Source of the DNA: Aplectana chamaeleonis
Lineage: Eukaryota; Nematoda; Chromadorea; Rhabditida; Cosmocercidae
Assembly: GCA_029168955.1 (NCBI GenBank)
Contig: JAPDOI010000117.1
Coordinates: forward strand, 682,001 to 746,000
Direction of reading: 5' to 3'
Length of the DNA: 64,000 nt
The translations under genes and the position numbers were made by a program. Below are positions 1 through 10,540 of this stretch, piece by piece. The notes below the pieces were generated by a model, which saw only the letters and a program-made list of their open reading frames with translations, searched no databases and had not been told where the DNA came from. How positions within the stretch are numbered: the first letter of the stretch is position 1; every line of letters begins with the position of its first letter.

Positions 1-116
1 CCTTTTTTTGAGGTCCGAATTTTGAATATATTCGATTGACTTTTTTTTGAGTTCCGAATTCCGAATAGATTCAAATAAAATCGATCCGAATATATTCGAA
101 TCATTTTTTTGAATAA
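1..116. repeat. Degenerate TTCGAA/TATTCGAA motif array (cut by window edge)
   Basis: AT-rich stretch made of repeated variants of TTCGAATA, TTCCGAAT and ATATTCGAA in both orientations. Similar arrays lie at 1616-1830 and 29215-29462. The left end is outside the window. No coding potential seen. Confidence 0.6.
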
Positions 117-169
117 TTAGGAGTCGACAAACTGAAAACAACACAGTTGAGCAGTCAGTGTATTTTCTA

Positions 170-598
170 TACTCTGTTTATCTTGAATTGCACAAAACAC
201 GGTCCGCCAATAGTCCTCTAATTGGCCCGCTAGTACCGTAGTGTAGAGTTCGCACAATCATTTTAGTCTGATGAATGGACGGAGCTGCGACGGTAGATCA
301 CCCCGCGCGAATCGAAACCCCATTCTCCAATGAGGCCGCCAACCCGGTACGGCCAGCCTCCTGGTCCATGCGTCAGACTAAAATGAAAACAGAAACCATA
401 CGTCCACGACGCGTTCTCGGCAGACCCGGGTGTGCACCCGGTGTGCAGAGCGATTGATTCGCCAATGCCGTCACTCGGCCACCGAGTGCACACCCGGGTC
501 TGCTGAGAATGCGTCGTGGACGTACACTACGGTACTAGCGGGCCAATTAGAGGACTATTGGCGGACCGTGTTCTCTGAAATTCAAGATAAACAGAGTA
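170..598. mobile_element. TA-flanked palindromic TIR element, left arm interrupted
   Basis: The left arm (170-245, then 401-434) pairs with the right arm (about 488-598). The ends read TACTCTGTTTATC on both sides and are flanked by TA (168-169 and 599-600), as expected for a Tc1/mariner-class non-autonomous element. The left arm is broken at 246-398 by a second element, while the right arm is uninterrupted and so shows the original sequence. No protein is encoded. Confidence 0.8.
246..398 (+). mobile_element. 153-bp TA MITE, copy 1 (inside palindrome arm)
   Basis: Bounded by TA at 244-245 and 399-400. Contains a near-terminal inverted repeat ATTTTAGTCTGA / TCAGACTAAAAT (260 and 384). A second copy, also exactly 153 bp and in reverse orientation, lies at 14985-15137 with about 12 differences by eye. 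Removing 246-400 restores the sequence of the opposite palindrome arm, which confirms the boundaries. Confidence 0.88.
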
Positions 599-1615
599 TA
601 TTTCGAAGCGAATCTGACTGCCATTGATTGTGAGCGTGTGCGCGCGTATGCTTCGTCCCCTTTGCCAACGCTTCCCCGCCATGCCGTCCCAAAACGTGAG
701 TGTGGTGTGCCCGCTCCACCCACTTTCCTGTGGCTACCGAGGTAGTGGGTGGGGCAAGCACACCATATTCAGAGTTTCGGGGTCGCATATCGCTATTGCT
801 TGCTCGTTTTAAGCCGGTTTTCAACACTTTTGTTGCAACGAGCCACAAACCTCACGACTTCTGGGGATAAGTTGAAGGCGCTTTGAACCATTGCTTTTGA
901 AGAATTTTCATTTTTTTTATCTGTACACAATATCTTAACAAATTCAACTCTGCCAGGTAGTCAACCCTTCGTTTCAGCTAATGATATCGACAGAGAAATT
1001 ATTAATGACTAATGCCTTTAATGACTGCTGTGAACTTTTTCAGCTAAAAAAAAAGCCGGGCAAGGTATTTGCAGCATTGGTCAACTTCCTGTCCCAATTA
1101 TTACCTCCAGCCCAACATCCGAGGATTAGCGGACCGATTTACACGAGTACTCAACTGGTTCATATATCTAAAAAAGGCTGCGTCTACGCTACAACTTTGT
1201 TAGATTTGGTTTTGTTATCTTGAAACTTGCAGGAATCGGTATGCTACCGGAAGAATTTTTTTGCAATTTTGACATTTCTAAGGTGTTAAGAATTTTATGA
1301 TTAAAAAAAACTATTGGAGGTTCTCGAACAACTAAGAACTTGAGCCAGCTTTTCTGATTCCCTAGTCGAAATATTATTAGTTACAGATTCATTAGGTACA
1401 CTTACATATTAAATGAGGTGAAACTAGTCAAATCAGTCATTTGCTGCAGCGCTGAGGGACACAGAAACTGCGGTGTGGACGCACACCAAACCATGTTGTT
1501 TTACCACATTTTGAACGCGGTGAGGCGCCAAGTGATTCCGAAATTCTTTGACGTGGTCATGCCTGCCAATGGAATACACGACCACCTACCGCACAGCTTA
1601 AGTAGCGACGGACTG
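599..1615. other. Unassigned AT-rich sequence
   Basis: No recognised gene or repeat. A 130-codon open frame at 1418-1810 resembles no family I know, and its second half runs into the motif array that follows, so it is not called as a gene. Confidence 0.5.
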
Positions 1616-1830
1616 TCAGATTTATTCGAAACTATTCGAAATTACAACTACTTGAATGAACATTCCAGTAGTAGGCTTCGAATATCGATTAGATTCGAAA
1701 GGCCTCTTTCTTTAAGGTCCGATTCTCGAATAGTATTCGAATGGTGCGATTTTAGAAATTGCGATCATGAATACGTATTCGAATGGCCATTATTCGGATT
1801 TATCGATTAGAATCTACTCGAATGGTACAA
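1616..1830. repeat. TTCGAA motif array
   Basis: Roughly a dozen variants of TATTCGAA/TTCGAATA packed into 215 bp, in both orientations. Same motif class as 1-116 and 29215-29462. No clear terminal repeats or target duplication could be fixed. Confidence 0.6.
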
Positions 1831-2089
1831 CTATAATGAATATTAATTAGAACCCTTTGCTTTGCCGTTTAAAAGCTTTTAAACATGGGGAGATGGGGTT
1901 TGGAAAGTTGTGGGTCGTCTTGAATTTGATGACGATTCAATAAACTGCCCGATCGAAGGAAAAAGGAACTAGAAAATAGGGTTTCAAGTGGTTTGTCTAG
2001 ATTGATGTGGCGAAACAGCAGAACGAGTGGAGGTAAAGAAGGGAGAAGCGTAGGCGCGTGATTGGATCACACTTTTGCTAGTGAGAACA

Positions 2090-2442
2090 CACTCTCTCCG
2101 TCTCTGACGCTCTCGTCTTCCTCAAACTTCGACGCTCTGACGTACGTTTGCAAAAAATCGAAGACCATACTGCGTTCAGGGGTCTGCAGAGCTGCATCGA
2201 CCGACTGGTCGCCGACGACAAAAATGTTCTCAAACATTATCGTCGCCGCGTCGGTTGCAGCTCGCAGGGATGTCGCGGAGTCAAAACACTGCGATATACC
2301 CTCGTCGCCCATCACGCCGCGTCGGTCGCCCTCGTCGCCGAATGTAATCGATATCGCATCGCCCAGCACTATTCGTCGCTGCGAGCAACGCCGCGACTTG
2401 AACTCTGCCGACCCCTCTAGGCAAGAATAGACGAAGAGAGTG
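2090..2442. mobile_element. Possible TIR element rich in CGTCGCC motifs
   Basis: The ends show a weak inverted repeat (CACTCTCTCCGTCTCTG against CACTCTCTTCGTCTATTC on the reverse strand). Between them lie many variants of CGTCGCC, CGACGC and GCGACG in both orientations, which keeps frames open on both strands. No target duplication was recognised, so the boundaries are tentative. Confidence 0.35.
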
Positions 2443-3987
2443 GCTGAATGCATGCAGCGACGCTTTCTTGAGTTCTTAGCCCTCCTTTCAACTAACTTAC
2501 TCAAAAGTCACTTTTGTGGAATTTGAAAACAGATTTAGACTTTAGGTGGAATGAGCTATTCAAGTGTACAACGAATGCACTGCGTAGCATAATGATAGAA
2601 CACCCAATGACACTGTCACTGGCTTGTTGATCGAACCCACAGCTCACGGCGGTGTGGATCCCCGCTGTAAGGTGCGCCGCAGTGATGAGAGGGCAGCCAC
2701 GCATTTTGAGCCGTGGGTTAGATCAACAAAAGTATACTTTTCTAGAAACAATTTCAAATGCGGAGTCTGAATCCGCCTTTGGCATTAGCCTGAAATAACT
2801 ATGCGGAAAAGTTACGTCAGAAAATTTTCCGGGTGTTTTAGAAAAGTTTCCCATGTTTTTCTCAAAACTTCTATGTTGCGGGTAACCTAGAGTGTTCAAC
2901 ACAAATCAGAGTTCCGCTTGTCGAAATTCAGAGGTGCACTGTACGTTACGGTAGGTACCATTTGGAGACCTCGTCACTGTCATTTGCAAAGTTTTTTTAT
3001 ATGTGGGGTTTGTGCCAAGACTGTTTTTCATGTTGTTTGATGGCCGCATCGACATTCTATGAAAAATTGGTGGATGACTGGCGAGAACTGGTGGCGGATC
3101 CACATCTTTACCTTCTTCCAACCTCATAACCCTACGTTTTTGACGCGCTGAAGTCTACTGGTCTCATTCATGAGATTGAGCCTCAAAAATAGAAATTGAT
3201 TTCCAGCGCAAGCGATGCCTTCAAAGGAAAACATGGAATATCCGAGAGGTTCGTCTAGTGATCAAGTTAGCAGCCTCGTTTCTTTTTGTTCAGTTTGGTG
3301 CGCACATGTAGTTTTTGTGTGTTTGTACTCCAATTTCTTTTTTTTGCCCCTTATAGCTGAGCATCTTAAAATTCTACCATCGTACACCGTAGTCCGATTG
3401 TCATCCATGTGTAGAAATTCTGAAAAAAAAGGAATATGCGGAAGTTTTCAAAAAACTGATTTTTTCAGTACTAGGTTGCAATTAGGATATCCGGTTCTAC
3501 TAGATGTTATTTCCCTTGTTATAGTTGCATAATCTCATACGGTTTTCTCGACACCGATTTTCTGACTTTAATTTCCTCATACTGGTGGTGTGAATGTCTT
3601 TGCGTTTAGCTCCTCTCCTGTGAAGATTATAGATACTCATGTAAATGTTATCTTTTGTTTTTAGCGAACTAGCTGTTATCTGCCATGATCCTGCCCACAG
3701 CTGTGTCACTTTTCCCCTTCTCTGATCTTTAATGTGGTCAATGGTGCTCCAAATGTGTTGTAAGGATCTATTATTCTCTCATCATTTTGTTGAAGATAAA
3801 CAATTGTTATACTTTTTGAAATTGTTTCGATATAACTTGCTGCTCTCGTTTTGACTTTCCCGCTGCGGTACTAATTGAAGATATGGTTTTGATCAATAAA
3901 CAATGATCTACAATGAGTTCCCCACTGTGAGAGGAATACGCGGGGATATGATATAAGAAAATCCACGATGTCACGACAAAAGTCGCA
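2443..3987. other. Unassigned sequence with one repeat fragment
   Basis: Positions about 2893-2975 resemble 11928-11995 and 49490-49575 (shared words CCGCTTGTCGAAA and GTTACGGTAGGTACCAT), a dispersed repeat block. The remainder shows no recognisable gene, RNA or element. Confidence 0.45.
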
Positions 3988-4160
3988 GTGTGAGAAGAAT
4001 GTGAGGCGACAGTTTCACTTTAAATTTCGTGGTGCGAGAAGAATGTGAGGCGACAATTTCACCACAGAGTTCGTAATGTGAGAAAAATGTGAGGCGAGAG
4101 TGAGGCGAGACGGCATCTCATCGGGCATTCACTAGAGTCGCCTCACATTTTTCCCAGCTG
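3988..4160. repeat. 44-bp minisatellite (GTGAGAAGAATGTGAGGCGA)
   Basis: Three direct copies start near 3988, 4032 and 4076 (period 44 bp). Each carries GAGAAGAATGTGAGGCGA with small changes. An inverted copy, TCGCCTCACATTTTTC, follows at about 4138-4154. Further GCGAC/GTCGC words continue to about 4440, suggesting a larger motif-array element whose ends I could not locate. Confidence 0.65.
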
Positions 4161-5335
4161 GGGCTAAAATTTCACTGTAATGAGGATACATCGAGGCCGA
4201 TTTAGCGGGAGTTGCCTCGATGTCGCGAAGCGACTCTTACTTTTCATCGAAGCAACTCCCAAGCAAATGTCACAGAGCTTCAGGCCTCGGCGCATTTGCA
4301 GTATGTCAGCCCTTCGCGACACGTCGCTACGACAGACGCGCGACAACTGTTCCTACGGCGACCGATGCCGTTGCTCCGATGCGGGTCCTGCAGCGCTTTG
4401 TGCTAGATTGCATGCCTGTCGCTCTTGAAAGCGACATAGTATTTAACACCCCTTAACCAGACTTATACACTGGCCCTTCGAGTGTGGTTATGTGACAGCA
4501 AGGGTTGGGTATAAAGTACGATGAAGTGACTATGTTGAGAAGAAGAAAAGACTGTGCTGATGATATACAATCGATGGAAAACACGGCTTCTTTTATATTA
4601 TCAAACCTTGTCTGGATAACAATAGTATGTACTATTATACAAAGCAGACATTAATACATACACAATACATACATGGGGTCTACATACATAGTTTGGTTGA
4701 GAAATGAAATATTTAGTTCCGGATTCAGAATAAAAGTGCGAAATCGTGTCATGTGACAGGGGTGTGCTTTTAGAAGCTAACGTATTGACCGATTTAGTAG
4801 CTAACGATTTTTGGCCGAAATTTGTTGTAAACAAGCAAACGAGATGGTCGTAAGTCTCCGCTAAACAGATAGAGTGCGCACGGATACCTTTTACTTCTTC
4901 TTGACAATTGGCGTAAACTCGGTGCACATATAATTTTTAGTAAACCACTTTTCAAAAAGTTCCTCATACGTCCGTGTCATTCAAACAATAATTTTCAACT
5001 CAGCTACGCGGGAAACGTGGCACACGTGGGAGAATGGAGCTAGCGACTATCGATCAAATCATGTTGTGTCAAGAGACGGCATCGAGACGTGTAATTCAAA
5101 AGCACGAACGATACTCGTGATTCCTCGTTTTTCAAATATTGTCGGCTGTTCTTCTGCACTTCTTTCACTTCTCTTCTGCACTTTTGGCTGTTGTTCACAC
5201 TAAAGACACTAATGTATCAGAGATCAAAATAACCCAAATTGACAATTTTCACAGCAACTATGTACTTAGATATCAAGATAAAAAGGATAGTACCAAATTT
5301 CCGACAAGTCATGTTAAAGGAAATGGATGACAATG
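4161..5335. other. Unassigned; includes half of a dispersed hairpin
   Basis: About 4907-4932 carries TTGGCGTAAACTCGGTGCA, one arm of the hairpin seen complete at 16968-17024 and 62053-62110. Otherwise no gene or RNA was recognised. Confidence 0.45.
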
Positions 5336-6345
5336 ATTGACTTCGTCATCGTTAGCGAACTGTTTTCCATCCAGGAAGTGCTGCATCGAGCGGAACAGAT
5401 GGTAGTCGGAAGGGGCAAGGTCTGGGCTACTCCGACAGTAGGTGCGGGCGGATCGACATCTTCCCGCCGTCCGCCCGCTAGTAGCCAGCGATTCGCCCGC
5501 GAGTAGCCATCGATCCGCCCTCCATTACCAAGCGATCCGCCCTCGAGGCCACATATGGGCTATTCCAATGGTTCCTACCACGGCCTTTGTGTGCGGGACC
5601 ACTCCCCTCCCCCTAGCCGTGGGTACCATCCCGTCAGCTGCCTAAAATTATTCTCCGGCTTCTTAGTGATCCTTCAAAGGTGACCTTAAGTCACCTTCCA
5701 GGATCGGCCTCGAAATGCCGAGTGAGCATTCAGTGCGATGGAGCGCCTTTTATACTCTCCGGTCTGCTTACTCTGCGCATGATACTGATACCAGAAAAGA
5801 ACTCTTCAATGATTGACAAGTTTCACCGTGTAAAATTTAAGCGGACGTATCGCTGGCTATCAAAGCTGTGGCGGGCGGATCGCCGGCTATAAGAGCCCTG
5901 GCGGGCGGATTGCTGGCAGGTTGCGGGCGGATCGCTGCATCTCATAGCTCAGCGGGCGGATCGCTGGCAGGTTGCAGGCGAATCGCCGCTCCAGAGCTTG
6001 CTGGCCATCCGCCCGCCAGCGTGATCAACTTTCCCAGGTGCCGCTATGCGTCCGCCAAACCCAGCGATCCGCCCGGGGAGACAGCGAGAGGCAGCGACCC
6101 GCCCGCAACTTGCTGGCGTACCGACCGCACAAGCCTTGATTGCCAGCGGTCAGTCCGCACCTATTGTCTGAGTACATGGAGGATAAGGAAGAACATTCCA
6201 GCCTTCCAGCCCAGGTCCAGCAGTTTCTGTGGAGTTATCCGAGACACGCAAGGCCGAGCATTGTGACTAAGGCGAACAGAGACTGCTGAACCTGGGCTGG
6301 GAAGTTCTTCCCCACCCTCCATATAGCCAAGATACTGTCCCTTAA
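5336..6345. pseudogene. Mariner transposase relic, split by a nested TIR element
   Basis: The pieces 5336-5429 and 6175-6345 match the palindromic mariner derivative at 46421-47119. The first piece corresponds, on the minus strand, to the C-terminal coding end (words such as CAGGAAGTGCTGCATCGAGC). The second covers the centre and the start of the inverted half. The C-terminal region normally holds the last catalytic Asp of the DD34D triad, but too little survives for function. The break is exactly at a TA dinucleotide that is duplicated around the insert 5430-6172. No terminal repeats of the mariner remain here. Confidence 0.75.
5430..6172. mobile_element. 743-bp TIR element with internal GCGGGCGGAT motif array
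   Basis: Terminal inverted repeat CTCCGACAGTAGGTGCGG (left) against CTCAGACAATAGGTGCGG (right, reverse strand), flanked by duplicated TA at 5428-5429 and 6173-6174. The interior holds at least 12 variants of GCGGGCGGATCGCTGGC in both orientations (for example near 5443, 5871, 5902, 5923, 5953 and, inverted, 6006 and 6063). It is much more GC-rich than its surroundings. It encodes no protein resembling a transposase; the open frames come from the repeats. The TA target suggests mobilisation by a Tc1/mariner-type enzyme, which is inference. Confidence 0.85.
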
Positions 6346-6838
6346 CAATCCGTCCAGTTTTCTGAGCTATTTCCATGCACCGTTTGCTGCTTTGCAGTAT
6401 ACTCGCCTCAAAGATAGGCTCGTCATCAACGTCGGAGAGCACACCAGCGCTGATAGGAGAGTGGGATGCTGTGCGATAGCTGTAAGGAAGTACTACAATG
6501 GTATGATCGAGAAATTCGGCTTAACGTCGTGTAGGAATGCTTTTGTACGACTGCGAGATCGTAGAGAATTCGATCTGTGGATAGTGAGTGCTCATGCGCC
6601 CACCAAAACCGCCGAGGAAAATTCGAAGGATGCGTTCCATGAGGAACTCAACACGCTACCGGCAAAGATGCCTTCTCAACAAGCTTTTGTCGTGGGAACA
6701 GACGCAAACGCGAAGATGGGATTCGATCAAAAATTTGAAATACCCGGTTAATGCTTCTACCAATTGGAGCAAATATCGAACAATGGCTATCGTCTTGTCG
6801 TTTTGTGTGAACGCAGTGGTCTGATTATTGCATAGGTT

Positions 6839-7084
6839 CTCATGCGCCCACCAAAACCGCCGAGGAAAATTCGAAGGATGCGTTCCATGAGGAATTCAAC
6901 ACGCTACCGGCCAAGATGCCTTCTCAACAAGCTTTTGTCGTGGGAGCAGACGCAAACGCGAAGATGGGATTCAATCGAAAATTTGAAGTACCCGGTTAAT
7001 GCTTCTACCAATTGGAGCAAATATCGAACAATGGCTATCGTCTTGTCGTTTTGTGTGAACGCAGTGGTCTGATTATTGCATAGG
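6839..7084 (+). repeat. Tandem duplication of RTE endonuclease segment
   Basis: Positions 6591-6836 are repeated at 6839-7084 (offset 248 bp) with only a handful of substitutions. The duplication lies wholly inside the RTE endonuclease coding region. Confidence 0.92.
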
Positions 7085-8205
7085 CATTCAAGAGGAATCA
7101 TCGCCGCTTTTAGCTTGCGTGGCAGGAAGCAACCCAGCTATCTCCGAAGAGTAGCGTAAGCGGAAGACGACAACTTTGAAACCACAGCTTGACTATGTTC
7201 TGAAGAGGAATATTCCAGTATCGGACATTCGAAGATCTAGAGCTGTGTGGGATGTCTGTCGCATTCGATGCGGATCACCGTCTACGTCTATAGAACTTCA
7301 ATGCTAGAATGCATATGAGGAAGCGAGGGGCCCAGCCTCTCTAGAGGATGACAGGCAAGTCTCAGAGATGAAGAATGCAGAAGAAAATTCTGACAACGCG
7401 TTTTTATTCGCATTGGAGTACGGTCAAAGAAGAAACCCTGCAAAGCGGACTCTTTCGTCAAGTGAATACAGGATGTTTCGAAAGAGGGGCTACCGGTTGT
7501 ACAGCTCAAAAAGAAGTTCACCTATGTTTCAGAGGAAACAAAATCTACCTAAAATAGAGCATGTGCTCGAAAAATTTGAGTAGGAGAAGCGTCTGAGGAG
7601 AAAATTCGGCAGCTTCAAGGCGATCGCGACGACAGTGGACCTGTAGAGCTATAATGTTTCACAAAGCTTTTGAGAAGAGAATTCAGAGGAAAGTCTACAA
7701 GTTGTTACTACAGTATAGCGGCAAGAGAAAAGATGTTCTCCTGTCTTTAACACTACTAATGTTGTTGCAGTTGGTGATGCGACGCTGCTAACTTCCGCCC
7801 ACTACTGAATCGTCCAGCGCCATCAGTACCTGAGCTCCCACATATTCAGAGAACACATAACGATGTCAGTGAGGAACCTCCGACTGAGGCTGAAGTTTTG
7901 AATTGTGTTCGGAAAATGGAAAATGGGAAGGCAGGTGGAGATGACAGCATCACGGCTGGAATACTGGAAGCTGTCTTTCCGTCTGGAATTCGTAAAATGA
8001 CCAACACTATCCGTGTCATATGGGTGAGCGAAAGGATACTCGATTTGTGGAGACATGCTTTCCTCGTACCTCTCGACAAGAAGTTATCCGTCAAGGACCC
8101 GAAAAACTGCGGGGAAATTTCTCTACTGCTTGTCATGTACAAGGCTTTGAAACGTATCATTCTCGAGCGACTCATCAAACATTGTGAGGAAACGACCAGG
8201 GAGAA

Positions 8206-8679
8206 CTCTGAAAGTTTTGGCGGAGAAATAACCGTCAAATAGACGCCAAATAATGCTCGCCGCGAAATAGCCGAGAAATAGCCGGTAAATAATGCTCGCC
8301 GCAAAATAACCGCCAAATAATGCTCGCCGCGAAATAGCCGAGAAATAAGATCCAGATAGATATACGGCGCATTCCAGAAGGATGATTGAGATGTCAGCAC
8401 CTCCGTCGGTTCAATTGCCCAAGTTTAAGGTATTTGGACCTCGTTTAGCCTCTGGAAGCCCCGCCTTACCGCTGGAGGCCCCAGTTGGTGGCTCGGCGAG
8501 CCGGCGACGGTTGCGTCTTGGTTGATTTTGTTTACTTCCAAATATTTCTCGGCTATATCTAGGCCATTTCTTGGCTACTTCTTGCCCGTTCCGTGAGAAG
8601 CCCGGAAATAGTCCACCAGGAGCCGCTGCAGAGCCTGGCGGGCTATATCGCGGCTATTTCGCGGCCAAAACTCTCAGAG
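8206..8679. mobile_element. 474-bp TIR element with internal GAAATAGCCG array, inserted in RTE reverse transcriptase
   Basis: Ends CTCTGAAAGTTTTGGC (left) and CTCTGAGAGTTTTGGCC (right, reverse strand). The flanking bases GAGAA and GAGCA look like a 5-bp target duplication with one change, because joining the flanks restores the conserved reading T-R-E-Q-A of the reverse transcriptase. The left half contains three copies of AATGCTCGCCGCGAAATAGC about 40 bp apart; the right half has related words inverted. No protein is encoded. Confidence 0.82.
8408..8429 (+). other. SL1 spliced-leader-like 22-mer
   Basis: Reads GGTTCAATTGCCCAAG then TTTAAG. It matches the nematode SL1 exon at 19 of 22 positions and is followed by GTA, as is the SL1 splice donor. 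The rest of an SL RNA (Sm site, stem-loops) is not visible. It lies in the middle of the TIR element 8206-8679, so it is not a functional SL RNA gene. It may be chance or a captured leader. Confidence 0.35.
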
Positions 8680-8945
8680 GAGCAAGCCGATTTTCAAAAT
8701 GGAAGATCGACCGGTAAGGCAAGGAGCTAAAGCAGGTCCTTTTCTACTCAACTTCGCCGTTGATGACATCATGCGTAGAGTTGCAGAACAGTTTCCTGCG
8801 GACGCGATACTAACAATATAAGGACGCTACCCTGTCGACCTGGGGTACTCCGACGACATCGTGTTAATCGCTGAAAACAACGCAAAACTGCAAAGGACTG
8901 CGAACCTCGTTTCGAAGTGTCAGTGCGACGTTGTCTGCCAACAAG

Positions 8946-9884
8946 AGCGAGCAATCTGTTCGAGTGATCATAGCTGCTGTCATGGCGACCGCGGTTCCGC
9001 TCCAAGCGATATCCGGTGGCATTTGAAAACCACGGTTACTGTAAGGGCGATTTTCTAAAATTTTCCAAGTGCTGTTTCTCTCTTTGTTCCAGTCTATTCT
9101 CAAGGATGAAGCCTCTTAAGATGTTTAGGGTCTGTCCCCGCCTGTGGGCAAGGAGGTTAATCATTAAACGGACCGGAACATGGACACCTTCCTGGCATTG
9201 CCCGCAATGAGGAAGCCTTCCTCAGCGCGGGTGTTGGGGGATACCCTCGGCCGCCAAGAACTGCCCTTATTAGAGTGGCCCGAGGTCGCCTCCCACGGGC
9301 GGCATGCACGTACTCAGGCAAACTGGGGCGTCGACAACAGGTTGATAAGTTGTCATCTCATAAACCGCTCCCTGTTGTTAAGTCAAATCGTGCGTATTGT
9401 GAGCCCGAGACCTGCTCGTTGCCCCGCGACGTCCGCTTGTTGTCGGACTGTTGACAACTCGATGTGTCGGGTTTAGCGACCTATTCAGCAGCAGTTCACA
9501 TCCTACAGGACTTTTTCATATAGCTTAGATACTACTTTTTACCGACACGCGTCGCGGTCGGCACACCGGCACGCGTCGCGGCTTGGTCGCCCAGCCTCCA
9601 TTGGGGTCACCACTGGATAGGCAGGACCTCCAGATGCTAGGCGGGACCAATGTACCGCAAACTTGGGTAATTAAACCGGCTGCGCTTTCATCATTCACAG
9701 CATGCCTGAAAAATGCGTCGTATACTTCCCTTGTATCTAGAGCGTTAGCTGTGCAACAGCTCGACATCGACCAGAGCATAACTCGCGGCCACGGCCACGC
9801 CGAATATCGGCGCGTTGGCCAGCGGTGACTCATGGTGGGCGGATCAATCTGTTGTCGACGCCCCAGTTTTCCAGAGTACGCGGT
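8946..9884. other. Unassigned GC-rich sequence after RTE
   Basis: May include 3' sequence of the RTE, but no tail or end could be fixed. The repeated word CACGCGTCGCGG occurs at about 9545 and 9571. A 98-codon frame at 9180-9476 matches nothing I recognise. Confidence 0.4.
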
Positions 9885-10540
9885 GGGTTAGGAGGGGGTT
9901 GGGGCAGATTTTGGGGCGTCGGCGCGTCTGATGGTCGCTGTACGAGTGCTGGAGATCATCAATCAATGGTGTACCAGGCAGGGTCGGCTGCCCTGCCCTG
10001 TCTGGTAGGCAGCGTCAATACGTCGCGAGAGCGGGCGTTCCCGCTGTTGTGCGTCTCTCGACGCTCCTCAACACTGGAGCAGCCCGTGCCCGCAAATTAA
10101 CACAGGCAAACATCCCCTTCCTCGTGCTGATTCGATTGAAAACATTTGATCAGGTGATCAATCGCTCGAGTTGGCGCAAAGGCTGATGATTTCCCACGGT
10201 TTTCGACTTCCGTGGTGGGATTATTAAAAACAAGGGTAGAAGTGGTTTCGCTACAGGTTTAATGCTACTTGCTTTAGTTATGGAGCACTAAGCTTGAAAC
10301 CTGGTGCTCGCTCCGCGGTGCTGGGGTAAGCGCGCGAGGAGGAGCGTCGGTAAGCGGCTAGCGAATCGTGAGTCCACGGTGACCAACGATTTTGCGTAAT
10401 CGCACGCTCTCGCCACGTATTGACGGAGCCGTAGGGTTGGAGAGGGAATGATTTTTGAGTGATCTCCAGCCCTCGCAGTGCCATTATCAAACGCGCCGAC
10501 GCCCCAAACCCTACCCCATCCCCTTCGTAACACTCGCATA
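9885..10540. repeat. Diverged large inverted repeat, GC-rich
   Basis: The left arm (about 9885-10092) pairs with the right arm (about 10296-10540). Shared blocks include TTTGGGGCGTCGGCGCGT, GCTGGAGATCA and CGTCAATACGT. The spacer of about 200 bp is unrelated. Terminal bases and target duplication are not clear, so it may be an old foldback element. Confidence 0.65.

Larger units (their letters stand above)
6363..8945 (+). pseudogene. RTE-type non-LTR retrotransposon relic (endonuclease + reverse transcriptase)
   Basis: The endonuclease part (about 6392-7345) reads LWIVSAHAPTKTAEENSKD, then a DANAKMG motif, then LDYVLKRNIPVSDIRRSRAV; this is the AP-endonuclease-like domain that nicks target DNA. 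The reverse transcriptase N-terminal half (7868-8204) carries NGKAGGDD, WRHAFLVPL and MYKALKRIILERLIKH. A 474-bp element interrupts it at 8206. The frame resumes with EQADFQNGRST, then jumps with an internal deletion to the catalytic region, where YSDD sits at 8846-8857 where I would expect YADD. There are frameshifts, an in-frame stop at 8819-8821 and a 248-bp duplication, so it is dead. The 5' end is missing and the 3' end is unclear. Confidence 0.85.
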
